Shown here one piece after another: positions 44,961 to 54,118 of a DNA stretch of 64,000 nt. Origin of the DNA: Bog-473 sp963704355 (lineage in GTDB: Bacteria > Actinomycetota > Acidimicrobiia > Acidimicrobiales > RAAP-2); the NCBI GenBank assembly GCA_963704355.1, contig OY969891.1, forward strand, positions 2,728,001 through 2,792,000. Direction: 5' to 3'. The position numbers and the translations under genes were made by a program. Below the pieces are notes generated by a model. It saw only the letters and a list, made by a program, of their open reading frames with translations, was not told the origin of the DNA and searched no databases. Each line of letters begins with the position of its first letter. Positions within the stretch are counted from its first letter, which is position 1.

Positions 44961-47651
44961 GTGCGTCGACTTTTTGTGTGCCTGGCCGTGCTGATGGTTT
45001 GCTCGGTGAGCTCGGCGTTGCCGGTGGTGTCCGCCGGCGCCGCGCCATCTGGTTGGACCTTGATGAGCGGCCCACCCCAGATTTCGGGTCAGACGATTAA
45101 CCAGCAATCCGTCTCCTGTGTCAGTTCGGCGTTCTGCGTCGCGGTCGGATCCGCGAAGACCCTGACGCCTCCGGTCCTGGTGGAACCGTCGGAGATCTGG
45201 AACGGATCGTCGTGGAGCAACGTGGCCGTGCCCGTCCCGAGCCTTCCCGCCGATCTGACCTCCGTATCGTGTCTGACCAGTTCTTTCTGCATGGCGGCCG
45301 GCAACACAGGTACCGCCGTGTTTGCCGACGAGTGGAACGGTGTGTCGTGGTCGCTCTCGACCGTGGCACAACCTGGACCCGACTCGCTCCTCTGGGCGGT
45401 GAGCTGTGTGAGTGCGACCGACTGCGTGTCGGTCGGACAGAGCGGTCAGTCCGCCCCCCTGGCCGAGCAGTGGAACGGACTCAGCTGGACGATCGTTCCG
45501 ACTCCGACCCTGAGCCCGGCCAATGCCTCCGGCGTCCTCCGGGCGGTGAGCTGTCTCGACGCCACGACTTGCTGGGCGGTGGGGGAGCAGAACAACGAGC
45601 CGTTGGTGGAACAGTTCGACGGGTCGGCGTGGACGCTGTCGGCGACGCCCGACCAGAGCGGTCCGGCGTCGTTGGATTCGATCTCGTGCGGCAGTGCCAC
45701 CTTCTGCGAGGCGGTCGGCTCGGCTTCTGTGCCGGGGTCGCAGGGGGGGCTGACGCCGCTGCTCGAGGCGTGGGACGGTACCAGCTGGACGACGGCACAG
45801 AGCCCGGTCGCCGCTGTACCCGGCCAGAACATCCTGTTGAGCGGCGTCGACTGTTACAGCGTGAACTCGTGTGTGGCCGTAGGCGCCGGTGAGACCGATT
45901 CGCTGCTGCTCGACTATCAGGATGGTCAGTGGTTGACCGCTCCGAGCCCAGAGCGGCCGTCGGGCACGACGGATGCCCTCCTCGGTGCCGTGTCGTGCGT
46001 GGCCGGCTGGGACTGCGTGGCCGACGGCTCCGCGAGCTCGAGTGCCGGCGAAGAGGTGTTCTTCACCGCGGCTGCGGTGGGGACCCCGGGGGCGCCGAGT
46101 GCGGTGATCTCGTCGCCCGACACGGGAGGGGTGTACACGCTGAACGAAGTCGTGCCCACCAGCTTCAGTTGCTTCGAGGGTGACGGCGGACCGGGACTCA
46201 GCAGCTGTGTGGATTCGAACGGATCCGGCAGCCCGGGCGTGCTCGAAACCTCGGCCTACGGGTCCCACACGTACTCGGTCACCGCGACCAGCGCCGACGG
46301 ACAGAACGCGACGTCGTCGGTCACCTATGTGGTCGCCAACCCGCCGACCGCCACCATTGCCGCGCCGCTCAACGGGGCGAGTTACTTGATGAATCAGAGC
46401 GTCCCCACCAGCTTCTCCTGCAGTGAGGGGACCGGGGGTCCGGGGATCTCGAGTTGCGTGGACTCGAATGCCTCGACCAGCCCCGGCTCCCTCGGCACTG
46501 GCAGCGCAGGCATCAACGCGTATTCGGTCACGGCGACGAGCGCCGACGGGCTGACGACGACGACCTCGGTGGACTACAACGTGGTCGGTCCGCCCACGGT
46601 GAATCTCAATATGCCGTTCAGCGGAAATTACGTCGAGCTCGGCGAATCGGTCGACATCGACTTCGGCTGTTCCGAGTACCCGGGTGGACCGGGGATCGCG
46701 AGCTGCCTCGACTCGAACGGATCGACGGCGCCCGGCCTGCTCGACACCTCCTCAGTGGGTGAGCACGCCTATTCGGTTACCGCGACGAGCCTCGACGGTC
46801 TCCACAGTACGCAGGCCGCCACGTACACGGTGGCGGCCCCGCCGACTGCCAGCATCACTTCTCCGGCGTCGGGCGGGACCTACACGCTCAACCAAAACGT
46901 CCCCACGACCTTCGTGTGCAGCGAGGGCGCCGGTGGCCCCGGAGTCTCCGAATGCCTCGACTCGAACAACCAGGCCAGCCCGGGGCACCTCGACACCTCC
47001 TCAACTGGGACGCACACCTACTCCGTCGAGGCAGGGAGCACTGACGGGATCAATAGCGAGGCGTCGATCACCTACACGGTCGTGCCCCCCAAGGTGGCGC
47101 CGACCGTCACGTTGGACCCGATCAATCAGACGGGCTACGCCGGCACCACGCTGACCTTCACGGCCAGTGCCTCGGGTACACCGACACCGACCGTCCAATG
47201 GCAGGTCTCGACCAACAAGGGCGCGTCCTGGGCCAATCAACCGGGGGCGACGTCAGAGACCTTCACGACGGCACCGCTCACGACGACCGAGAGCGGGCGG
47301 GAGTTCCGTGCCGTGTTCACGAACGTCGCCGGCACGGCGACCACGTCGGCGGCCACGATGACCGTCCTGCGCGCGGTCGCGCCGAAGGTGACGACCCAGC
47401 CCACCAACAAGACGGTGCGTGCAGGGTCGACCGCCTCCTTCAGTGCCACCGCCAGCGGCACCCCGACCCCGACCGTCCAGTGGGAGGTGTCAACGAACCA
47501 AGGCAGCACTTGGAGCGTCGTCGCGGGCGCCAACTCGACGACACTCGCCTTCACCGCCACCGCCGCAGAGAACGGCTGGAGGTATCAGGCGATATTCAAG
47601 AACGTAGCCGGATCGGTCACCACGAAAGCAGCCACCCTCAAGGTCGATTGA
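44961..47651 (+). CDS. Secreted protein: seven-repeat propeller-like region, bacterial Ig-like repeats
   Basis: The 896-aa product starts at GTG 44961 after GGAGGGG. A signal peptide ends near VVSAGAAPS. Seven repeats of about 50 residues follow (residues about 45-370), each with a Cys pair and Trp motif like SVSCxSxxFCxAVG...WNGxSW; seven fits a beta-propeller. Next come four Ig-like repeats (about 375-700) with VPTSFSCSEGxGGPGISSC and YSVTATSADG, then two Ig-like domains (SGTPTPTVQWEVSTN). No anchor is seen. It is probably a secreted or matrix protein that binds a ligand. Confidence 0.8.
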   Translation: MRRLFVCLAVLMVCSVSSALPVVSAGAAPSGWTLMSGPPQISGQTINQQSVSCVSSAFCVAVGSAKTLTPPVLVEPSEIWNGSSWSNVAVPVPSLPADLTSVSCLTSSFCMAAGNTGTAVFADEWNGVSWSLSTVAQPGPDSLLWAVSCVSATDCVSVGQSGQSAPLAEQWNGLSWTIVPTPTLSPANASGVLRAVSCLDATTCWAVGEQNNEPLVEQFDGSAWTLSATPDQSGPASLDSISCGSATFCEAVGSASVPGSQGGLTPLLEAWDGTSWTTAQSPVAAVPGQNILLSGVDCYSVNSCVAVGAGETDSLLLDYQDGQWLTAPSPERPSGTTDALLGAVSCVAGWDCVADGSASSSAGEEVFFTAAAVGTPGAPSAVISSPDTGGVYTLNEVVPTSFSCFEGDGGPGLSSCVDSNGSGSPGVLETSAYGSHTYSVTATSADGQNATSSVTYVVANPPTATIAAPLNGASYLMNQSVPTSFSCSEGTGGPGISSCVDSNASTSPGSLGTGSAGINAYSVTATSADGLTTTTSVDYNVVGPPTVNLNMPFSGNYVELGESVDIDFGCSEYPGGPGIASCLDSNGSTAPGLLDTSSVGEHAYSVTATSLDGLHSTQAATYTVAAPPTASITSPASGGTYTLNQNVPTTFVCSEGAGGPGVSECLDSNNQASPGHLDTSSTGTHTYSVEAGSTDGINSEASITYTVVPPKVAPTVTLDPINQTGYAGTTLTFTASASGTPTPTVQWQVSTNKGASWANQPGATSETFTTAPLTTTESGREFRAVFTNVAGTATTSAATMTVLRAVAPKVTTQPTNKTVRAGSTASFSATASGTPTPTVQWEVSTNQGSTWSVVAGANSTTLAFTATAAENGWRYQAIFKNVAGSVTTKAATLKVD

Positions 47652-47860
47652 CCCCGCCACATCGCAAGGATCGTAAGGCGTCACTTGTCGTTGGCGACAT
47701 TGGAGCGGAGTACAACTGTGCCGCCTACTCGGCAATGTACGGAGGCAGGTTCGCTTCTGCAGCAGTGTCCGCCTCTCGGGCCTGGGACATGAGACCCCTG
47801 CGCACAAGGTGCGGACGGGAGCACCGGAACCCTCGTCTACGCGGCGCTCTACTCGGTCGC

Positions 47861-48328
47861 TCAGGCTTCGGCTGCCGCCTTGATCGCGGCCAAGGTGGCC
47901 TCGATCCCATTCTTGGCTCCGTCGCTCCGGGTGGCGATCTGCGCCGAGGCGTTGTCGCCGAAGACGTTCTCGAAGAAGGCGACGCCGTCGGATGGGAGCT
48001 CCCACGTCTCGGTCAGCTTGGTGCCGCCGTCAGCGGCCTCCAACACGTAGCTCCACGTAGCACGCGTCGGCGGTTCTGCCACGACCCACGCGAAGGCGCG
48101 TCCCCGGTCGGCCTCCACCACCTCGGAACGTGTCTCCCAGGTCCGTTCCGACGTCACGTTGCGGCCCGTGAACCTCGCCCCCACGCGAGGACCGTCGCCC
48201 TCGTCCCACCAGCACTCCTTGCACACCGGGCTCCAGTTCCCCACGCGGGTCACATCGGCCACCATGTCGTAGACCTCGTCGGGGCTGCGGTTGATGGCGA
48301 TGGAGCCGGACTGCCTCAGGTCGGTCAT
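47861..48328 (-). CDS. SRPBCC-family protein (polyketide cyclase/START-like)
   Basis: The 155-aa protein starts at ATG 48328, the start that fits the SRPBCC fold. N-terminal SGSIAINRSPDEVYDMVADV and a central ATWSYVLEAADGGTKLTETW are typical of the helix-grip fold. Members bind hydrophobic ligands or act as cyclases or hydratases. No specific function can be given. It converges with the upstream secreted-protein gene. Confidence 0.82.
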   Translation of the reverse strand: MTDLRQSGSIAINRSPDEVYDMVADVTRVGNWSPVCKECWWDEGDGPRVGARFTGRNVTSERTWETRSEVVEADRGRAFAWVVAEPPTRATWSYVLEAADGGTKLTETWELPSDGVAFFENVFGDNASAQIATRSDGAKNGIEATLAAIKAAAEA

Positions 48329-48386
48329 ACCCCAGTGTGACAGCCGGAACGCGGCCTGTCCCGAGAGACAGGCAAAGAGGGCAGGT

Positions 48387-48701
48387 CTACGCCGGCGGTG
48401 CGTAGGGATCAGGCAGCGGTCCGGCGGGCGTGGCGACCCGCACGTCGGCGACAGGCTCCCCACCGTTCTGCAGTTCCCCCATGGCCATGAGCCGGTCGGC
48501 CTGCTCAGCGGACACGTCGACCGAGTCCCCGCACAGGGCGCAGCTGGTCCGATATCGGCGGCCCAGTGGGATCACCGGCACGAAGAACAAGGCGAAGCAG
48601 TTGTGGACGCGAAGCACAACCTGGGAAGCGGGGCTCTGGCAGGCCCCACACATGGCAAACACCGCGGCCAGGCGGTCACCCTTTCTCCGGACACCAAACA
48701 T
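48387..48701 (-). CDS. Zinc-ribbon family protein
   Basis: The 104-aa protein from ATG 48701 (or GTG 48704) has two knuckles, CGACQS and CALCGD, around a hydrophobic strand (VHNCFALFFVPVIPLGRRYR). This matches the small zinc-ribbon proteins annotated as zinc-ribbon domain family. The rest is polar and Pro-rich. The function is unknown. Confidence 0.65.
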   Translation of the reverse strand: MFGVRRKGDRLAAVFAMCGACQSPASQVVLRVHNCFALFFVPVIPLGRRYRTSCALCGDSVDVSAEQADRLMAMGELQNGGEPVADVRVATPAGPLPDPYAPPA

Positions 48702-48838
48702 CACGAGCGCTCGACCCCCTCCCTCCGTCGGCATCACTCACGACGGCTCCCGTCTTCACGGTACAGCGGCGTCGTACGACAGACGGTTGCCGCATTGGTG
48801 CCATCGGGTCGCACCGATCCGGCGCATCGGCCCTCGGA

Positions 48839-50605
48839 TCAGGGTGTGCAGTTGTAGTCGGGGTGTCCCGCCAGCGCGGCCCCGAACTCGGTCGGCGTCT
48901 CCGCCAGTGACGGCGTCGTCGGGACGGTGATGCAGCGGCTGGCGCGTGGGAGCGAGCCACCCGCGGGGGTGACCTCGCTGGCGAACGACGAGGACAGGTG
49001 GTCCGAGGGCATGACCGCGGTCAGGCACGACGCAAAGTCGTGCTGAAGGAAGCAGCCCAGCCACGCCGTGGCGTAATGAGCGGAGAGAGCGAGTGACCAC
49101 TGCGTCCGTGTGATGAACGGCGTGTCGATGAAGTCCGTATGCACGCCGCCCTCGAAGACGAGGAGCGAGAGTGCGCTGGTGCCCGGACCAGTCGTGCGCA
49201 ATTGGTCGTAGAGCGGCTTGATCACCTGGTAGCCGATACCCGAGTCCGAAAAGGCGAGGTCGAGCCCGCCCACGGCGGGCCCGACGAGCGTCGGCGAGCC
49301 GTCGAAGTCCGAGGTCTGGAACTGGATGGGCACGGTGGCCGCCGAGGGTGCCGCCCCCGCCAGGGAGATGCCGGCGGCGATGGGCGGTAGCGGTTGGCCG
49401 TCGGCGCCGACCTCGCCCTGGCTCTCGAAGCGATCGTAGTTGAGCATGCTCAGCGCGCCCATGGAGTGGCCGGCGACGGCGAGGCGTGACGGGTCGATCA
49501 AGCCGACCGCGGGGTCGGGGGTGTTCGACCCCGCCGGTGCGGCGTCCGGGTTGTGCAGCACGGGGTTGCTCGCGACGGCGGCCGCGGCCTGGCCCGGCGG
49601 AGTGGGGTCCGTCGTCACCGGATCGAGCGGGGTCGAGCGCGCGAGGTCGACGATGGGTGTGATGGGATCGTCGAGCAGCCAGCGCACGACGTCTTCGAGG
49701 TCACGACACGCCCCACCGATCGCGCAGCCCGGCGTCGAGGGCGCAAAGACGTTGGCCACGCTGCCCTGCGAGGCGCCCTGGCCGGCCGGGTCGTACGTGA
49801 GCACGATGTCGCCCTGCGCGGCGAGGGTCATCGCCAGCCAGAAGTAGTCGCTCTGGTCCGAGGCGAGGCCGTCGGAGACCACCACGGCGGGGAACGAGTG
49901 CGGCGCCGCCCCGGGGGTCAGGGCGGCGCCCGGCAGCCACAGCGTGGCGGCGAGCGCCAGCCCGCGCGAGTCGATGATCGTCACCTGCTCGGCCAAACCT
50001 GTCTGGTAGGTGTCGCCCGGCGTGCCGGACGGAGCGCACGCACCAGTCGTCGTCTCGTAGGTGACCGCGCCGCTGTCGGCGATGCAGGGGTAGAGGAAGG
50101 CGCCCGTCACCGGCTGAGCGCCGGGGCTGCCCAGTCCGGCCGCCCCCTGCGCGCCGCGCTCCATGGCCACGAAGTCGTCGGGGTCCCCGAAGACTCCGTT
50201 GTGGTCGAAGTCGGGCAGGAAGGAAGGATTGGCTACGTCCGTGACGTCGTCGTCGGCGACCACCGGGCGCAGGTGGACGAGCTCGGCCGCCATCTGCTCA
50301 GAGAAGTCGGTGGCCGCGGTGGCAGCGCCCGCGCCCGTGCCCCCGCCGAGCGCGGTGGCGACCTCCTCGGGGAACTGCTGGGCCACGGCCGCCTCGGCCT
50401 CGCTCAGCTCCTGGGTGAGGGCGTACTCACCGAGGGAAGGGTTCGTGATGTTCTCCGCCGGGTTCTGGGCCCAGTCGAGGAAGGACGTGAGCGGGTACAC
50501 GAGGCCTTGGGCGTCGGCCGGCGAAGGTGGCGGGGCGGCGGCGGGGGTGGAGACGAGGGGGACGAGGGCGCCGAGGATCGTGAAGGTACCGATGACCGCG
50601 CTCAT
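48839..50605 (-). CDS. Secreted alpha/beta hydrolase with EF-hand-like calcium loop
   Basis: The 588-aa product from ATG 50605 has a signal peptide (VIGTFTILGALVPLVSTPAA). Near residues 140-160 DFDHNGVFGDPDDF resembles a dockerin/EF-hand loop. The alpha/beta hydrolase core contains an oxyanion region, YDPAGQGASQG and the nucleophile elbow GHSMGA, with a later FEGGVHTDF that could hold the catalytic His. Pro/Ala-rich inserts lengthen the core. It is probably an extracellular esterase or lipase-like enzyme; the substrate is unknown. The start is the best signal-peptide start, though its ribosome-binding site is weak. Confidence 0.78.
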   Translation of the reverse strand: MSAVIGTFTILGALVPLVSTPAAAPPPSPADAQGLVYPLTSFLDWAQNPAENITNPSLGEYALTQELSEAEAAVAQQFPEEVATALGGGTGAGAATAATDFSEQMAAELVHLRPVVADDDVTDVANPSFLPDFDHNGVFGDPDDFVAMERGAQGAAGLGSPGAQPVTGAFLYPCIADSGAVTYETTTGACAPSGTPGDTYQTGLAEQVTIIDSRGLALAATLWLPGAALTPGAAPHSFPAVVVSDGLASDQSDYFWLAMTLAAQGDIVLTYDPAGQGASQGSVANVFAPSTPGCAIGGACRDLEDVVRWLLDDPITPIVDLARSTPLDPVTTDPTPPGQAAAAVASNPVLHNPDAAPAGSNTPDPAVGLIDPSRLAVAGHSMGALSMLNYDRFESQGEVGADGQPLPPIAAGISLAGAAPSAATVPIQFQTSDFDGSPTLVGPAVGGLDLAFSDSGIGYQVIKPLYDQLRTTGPGTSALSLLVFEGGVHTDFIDTPFITRTQWSLALSAHYATAWLGCFLQHDFASCLTAVMPSDHLSSSFASEVTPAGGSLPRASRCITVPTTPSLAETPTEFGAALAGHPDYNCTP

Positions 50606-50901
50606 CCACGTACCCCGCCGCACCCCCAGAGTCTCGGCGCACCGGCTGGCTGGGTCAAAAGAGCCGGGAGCGGTGCCGTGGGTTGGCCGGGCAAGGACAC
50701 CTTCTTCGCGCGTCCGATCCGGTTGTGTTGGCGCCAGTGGCGGCACGGAGACTCGAGGTGGCCGCATCAACCTGAGAAGAACCTTTGAGACGACTGGGCC
50801 GCGATTGAGCGGGCGAGAAAGCCTTTCTGGTGATCCAGACGCCGGTTAGTGTTCAACCCGGTCATTGGGCAATGCCAGGTGATTTGGAGAAGGGACGGCC
50901 G
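50606..50901. other. Divergent intergenic region between hydrolase and collagen-like genes
   Basis: About 300 bp hold the promoters of two divergent secreted-protein genes. GGAGAAGGGAC lies just before ATG 50902. No gene or strong repeat is seen. Confidence 0.3.
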
Positions 50902-51702
50902 ATGAAGGGCAGCACTGGGCATCCGGAAGCTCGATCCACACAATCGCGCAGCACCCGACACAGGCTGGCTCGAGCAATCGGCTTGGTGGCCGCGGGAGCC
51001 CTTGCCGGATCCGTGTTCGTCGGCGTGGCCTACGCCACCATCCCCGCGGGAAGTGGAAAGATCTACGGCTGCTACTCGACGACATCGAGCCCGCCCGGGC
51101 AGTTGCGCGTGATCAACACCGGGGCCGGCCAGACCTGCACAACCGGCGAGAAGGAACTGGTGTGGAACCAGACCAGCTTCGACTACAAGGGCGGTTGGTC
51201 GAGTACCGCCAGCTACCTGCCGGGTGACGTCGTGGTCAGCTCGGGCAGCTCCTACGTCGCGCTGGTGGGGAACACGAACGTGACCCCGGCCGGGAACGCA
51301 GCCACATGGGGCGTGTTGGCCAAGAAGGGCAACACTGGTGCCAAAGGGGACACCGGCAACACTGGTGCCAAAGGGGACACCGGCAACACTGGTGCCAAAG
51401 GGGACACCGGCAACACCGGTCCAGCAGGGGCATCCGATCCACAGGTGCTCTTCACTAATGGAGGGATCTCAATCAGCCTGCATGCTCAGAGCTGCGCCAT
51501 TGTTTCTCTCAGTGCCTCCGGCATCGCGGTCGGCGACACCGGCATCTTGGCTCCCGACGCATCCCATTGGCCCGCCGGGATCGTTTTCAGCGTGCTCCGT
51601 GCAACGAAGGCGGGAGAACTTCCGGTCGATGTCTGCAACCCGACTGACAGCACTGTGTCCGCTACAAGCGTCGTCGTCACCGTGTACCGCATACCGGGGT
51701 GA
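50902..51702 (+). CDS. Secreted collagen-like protein with carbohydrate-binding-like segment
   Basis: The 266-aa protein starts at ATG 50902. A signal peptide (IGLVAAGALAGSVFVGVAYA) is followed by a Cys-containing N-domain. A short segment with FDYKGGWSSTASYLPGDVVV and YVALVGNTNVTPAGNAATWG resembles CBM5/12 chitin-binding-type modules. About 11 collagen Gly-X-Y triplets (GNTGAKGDT repeated) follow, then a beta-rich C-terminal domain of about 95 residues. This is an extracellular trimeric fibre protein by analogy with bacterial collagen-like proteins. Confidence 0.8.
   Translation: MKGSTGHPEARSTQSRSTRHRLARAIGLVAAGALAGSVFVGVAYATIPAGSGKIYGCYSTTSSPPGQLRVINTGAGQTCTTGEKELVWNQTSFDYKGGWSSTASYLPGDVVVSSGSSYVALVGNTNVTPAGNAATWGVLAKKGNTGAKGDTGNTGAKGDTGNTGAKGDTGNTGPAGASDPQVLFTNGGISISLHAQSCAIVSLSASGIAVGDTGILAPDASHWPAGIVFSVLRATKAGELPVDVCNPTDSTVSATSVVVTVYRIPG
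51328..51420. repeat. Three 27-bp tandem repeats encoding collagen triplets
   Basis: Units at 51328, 51355 and 51382 are identical (ggcaacactggtgccaaagg, then ggacacc), with a partial fourth unit. Each encodes GNTGAKGDT. Identity at DNA level suggests recent expansion; length changes would keep frame. Confidence 0.9.
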
Positions 51703-51935
51703 CTCCCACGGGTCGGGTCACCGCACGTGGGGTCGGCCGTTTTGTGGGTCTCGGGACGCCCCCCGCGGACCGACGCGACAGGCGGCTCGGCTTCACGCTG
51801 ACAGCAAGAGATCATCCCGAGCACGGACACCTGCTCGGCGGACAACACGGTGCCCGTGGTCGGGCCGTCGGCCGGCGAACGGCCCGCAGGCCCCGTCCGG
51901 CGGCATCGCCGCGGTGACTTAGGCTGGCCCACCAA

Positions 51936-53207
51936 ATGGCCGACCAGCGCGACGCTGAGGGAAACCCACGCAAGGGCGGTGCCGGCGGCGCGAGCGCGGG
52001 CGGCCGGGGCGGGAACGGCAACCGGAACCGGAACCGCAACCGGAACAGGCCGCCGGGTAGCGGTTCTGGCGGCTCGGGTGGCGGCGGTGGAGGTTCCGGG
52101 GGGGGCGGTTCCGGCGGGGGCGGGCAGACGAACGCGAAGAGGGGCCAACCCCAGGGCGCTCAGCGCTCCGGTGGCTCCGGCCGGGGCGGCGGCGCCAGCA
52201 CGCCCAGCCGCGGGAAGGGCAGCGGCGCCAGCGGGAGCGGCAGAAGCGGAAGCCGCGGTGGGAGTGGCGGCAATGGCGACGGGCGCAGCGGCGGCCACCG
52301 CTCGAGGTCGGGCGGCGGTGGGTCGCGTCAAAGCGGTGGCGGGCAGCCCCGTACCGCGGTGGCCCTCGCCCCTTCACCACCACCAACCCCGCTGGACACG
52401 GAGCCCAGCCTTGGCGCCCCTATCATCTACCCGGCCGAGGTGGCCGCGAACCGGCGCCGGGCCATCTTGCTGTGCGCCTGGACGGCCGCCTTCCCGGCCG
52501 TCCTCCTCTTCGCTTTGCTCTCCGTCACCGTCTCGGTGATCGCCGGCGTCATCGCGCTGGTCGTGGTCGGCGGCGCATGCATGTACGGCGTCTGGCGGGT
52601 GGCCCCGTGGCTGGCGCTGCGCCGCATCGGCGCCGTCCCCGTCGCGGACGAGGACGAGTACCCCCGCCTCTACAACGTGACGGAAGGGCTCTGCGCGACC
52701 TTCGGACTCGGCATGCCGGCGTTGCACGTCGTGCAGGACGACGTCCCCAACGCCTGCGCGCTCGGCCGAGACGCCCGGCGTGCCGACCTCGTCGTCACCA
52801 CCGGCCTCCTGCGCACCTTCCAACTCGTCGAGCTCGAGGGCGTGATCGCGCACGAGCTGGCTCACGTGAAGCGGGGCGACAACGGGGTCTCGTGCGTCGG
52901 GATCACGCTCGCCACCCTCGTGGGCGGCGAGAAGACCCTGCGGCGTTGCGTGGGGGAGAACCGCGAGTACCGGGCGGACGTGGTCGGCGCGTCCGTCGAC
53001 CGCTACCCGAGCGGCCTCCTCAGCGCGCTTTGCGCCATGATCGAGGCCCCGCCGCCCGCTCCGGGCTCGTTCTTCGCAACGGCCAACCGCTTTGGTCCGA
53101 CCCGCTGGGTGTGGATCGACCCGTCGGTCGGGCACCGCCAGGACGCCCTCGAACCGGGTGATCTCGATGCGACGTCGGTGAGGGCCGCCGCACTGAGCGA
53201 GTGGTGA
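51936..53207 (+). CDS. M48-family (HtpX-like) membrane metallopeptidase with Gly/Arg-rich N-terminal tail
   Basis: The 423-aa protein has a low-complexity tail (residues 1-140) rich in Gly, Ser and Arg (NRNRNRNR, GGGGSGGGG, SRGGSGG). Two helices (about 176-196 and 199-220) and an M48 domain with zinc-binding HELAH (306-310) and a third-ligand region ENREYRADVVGAS follow. HtpX-type proteases degrade damaged membrane proteins. The tail is not typical of the family. Confidence 0.88.
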   Translation: MADQRDAEGNPRKGGAGGASAGGRGGNGNRNRNRNRNRPPGSGSGGSGGGGGGSGGGGSGGGGQTNAKRGQPQGAQRSGGSGRGGGASTPSRGKGSGASGSGRSGSRGGSGGNGDGRSGGHRSRSGGGGSRQSGGGQPRTAVALAPSPPPTPLDTEPSLGAPIIYPAEVAANRRRAILLCAWTAAFPAVLLFALLSVTVSVIAGVIALVVVGGACMYGVWRVAPWLALRRIGAVPVADEDEYPRLYNVTEGLCATFGLGMPALHVVQDDVPNACALGRDARRADLVVTTGLLRTFQLVELEGVIAHELAHVKRGDNGVSCVGITLATLVGGEKTLRRCVGENREYRADVVGASVDRYPSGLLSALCAMIEAPPPAPGSFFATANRFGPTRWVWIDPSVGHRQDALEPGDLDATSVRAAALSEW

Positions 53208-53230
53208 GAAGGGGCGGTCGGCCGCCCTCG

Positions 53231-53245
53231 TAGACTGTTCCTATG
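53231..53245 (+). promoter_or_regulatory. Possible leaderless promoter of pdxS
   Basis: A -10-like TAGACT (53231-53236) lies six bases before the pdxS ATG (53243), and no ribosome-binding site is visible. This spacing is that of leaderless transcripts common in actinobacteria. No clear -35 is seen. Confidence 0.35.
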
Positions 53246-54118
53246 ACCACCGGGACCTTCACCGTGAAGCGGGGGCTGGCGGACATGCTCCGGGGGGGCG
53301 TCATCATGGACGTCGTCAACGCCGAGCAGGCCAAGATCGCCGAGGACGCCGGCGCCGTCTCCGTCATGGCGCTCGAGCGGGTGCCGGCCGACATCCGCCG
53401 GGACGGGGGCGTGGCGCGCATGAGCGACCCCGTCCTGATCGAGGGGATCATCGACACCGTCACCATCCCGGTCATGGCCAAGGCCCGCATCGGGCACTTC
53501 GCCGAGGCGCAGGTGCTGCAGTCACTGGGGGTCGACTTCATCGACGAGTCCGAGGTCCTCACCCCGGCCGACGAGGCGTACCACGTCGACAAGTGGGCCT
53601 TCACCGTGCCCTTCGTGTGCGGCGCGACCAACCTCGGCGAGGCGTTGCGGCGCATCAGCGAGGGCGCCGCCATGATCCGCTCGAAGGGCGAGGCGGGGAC
53701 GGGCAACATCGTCGAAGCCGTGCGCCACCTGCGCTCGATCATCGGCGACCTGCGCGCCCTCACCCAGGCCGACTCCGCCGAGCTCTACGGCTGGGCCAAG
53801 CAGCTCGCCGCGCCGATCGGGCTGATCCAAGAGATCCACGCGACCGGCATTCTGCCCGTGCCGCTGTTCTGCGCCGGCGGCATCGCCACGCCCGCCGACG
53901 CCGCGCTCGTCATGCAGCTCGGCGCCCAGGCGGTCTTCGTCGGCTCGGGCATCTTCAAGTCCTCGGACCCGGCTCGCATGGCCTCGGCCATTGTCGAGGC
54001 GACGGCGCACTACCGGGACGCCGACCACGTGGCCAAGGTGTCGCGCGGGCTCGGCGAGGCGATGCGCGGGCTCGAGGCGTCGCAGTACGGCGAGCATCTC
54101 GCCGACCGGGGGTGGTAG
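53243..54118 (+). CDS. pdxS: Pyridoxal 5'-phosphate synthase lyase subunit PdxS
   Basis: The 291-aa protein has LADMLRGGVIMDVVNAEQAK (with the catalytic Lys), ALERVPADIRRDGGVARMSD, VMAKARIGHF, GEAGTGN and PVPLFCAGGIATPADAAL, all PdxS hallmarks. With PdxT it makes PLP from ribose 5-phosphate, glyceraldehyde 3-phosphate and glutamine-derived ammonia. The pdxT start overlaps its end. Confidence 0.97.
   Translation: MTTGTFTVKRGLADMLRGGVIMDVVNAEQAKIAEDAGAVSVMALERVPADIRRDGGVARMSDPVLIEGIIDTVTIPVMAKARIGHFAEAQVLQSLGVDFIDESEVLTPADEAYHVDKWAFTVPFVCGATNLGEALRRISEGAAMIRSKGEAGTGNIVEAVRHLRSIIGDLRALTQADSAELYGWAKQLAAPIGLIQEIHATGILPVPLFCAGGIATPADAALVMQLGAQAVFVGSGIFKSSDPARMASAIVEATAHYRDADHVAKVSRGLGEAMRGLEASQYGEHLADRGW

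Noticed and set aside
51328..51420. CRISPR-like direct repeats
   Set aside because: They are contiguous in-frame collagen triplets with no spacers.
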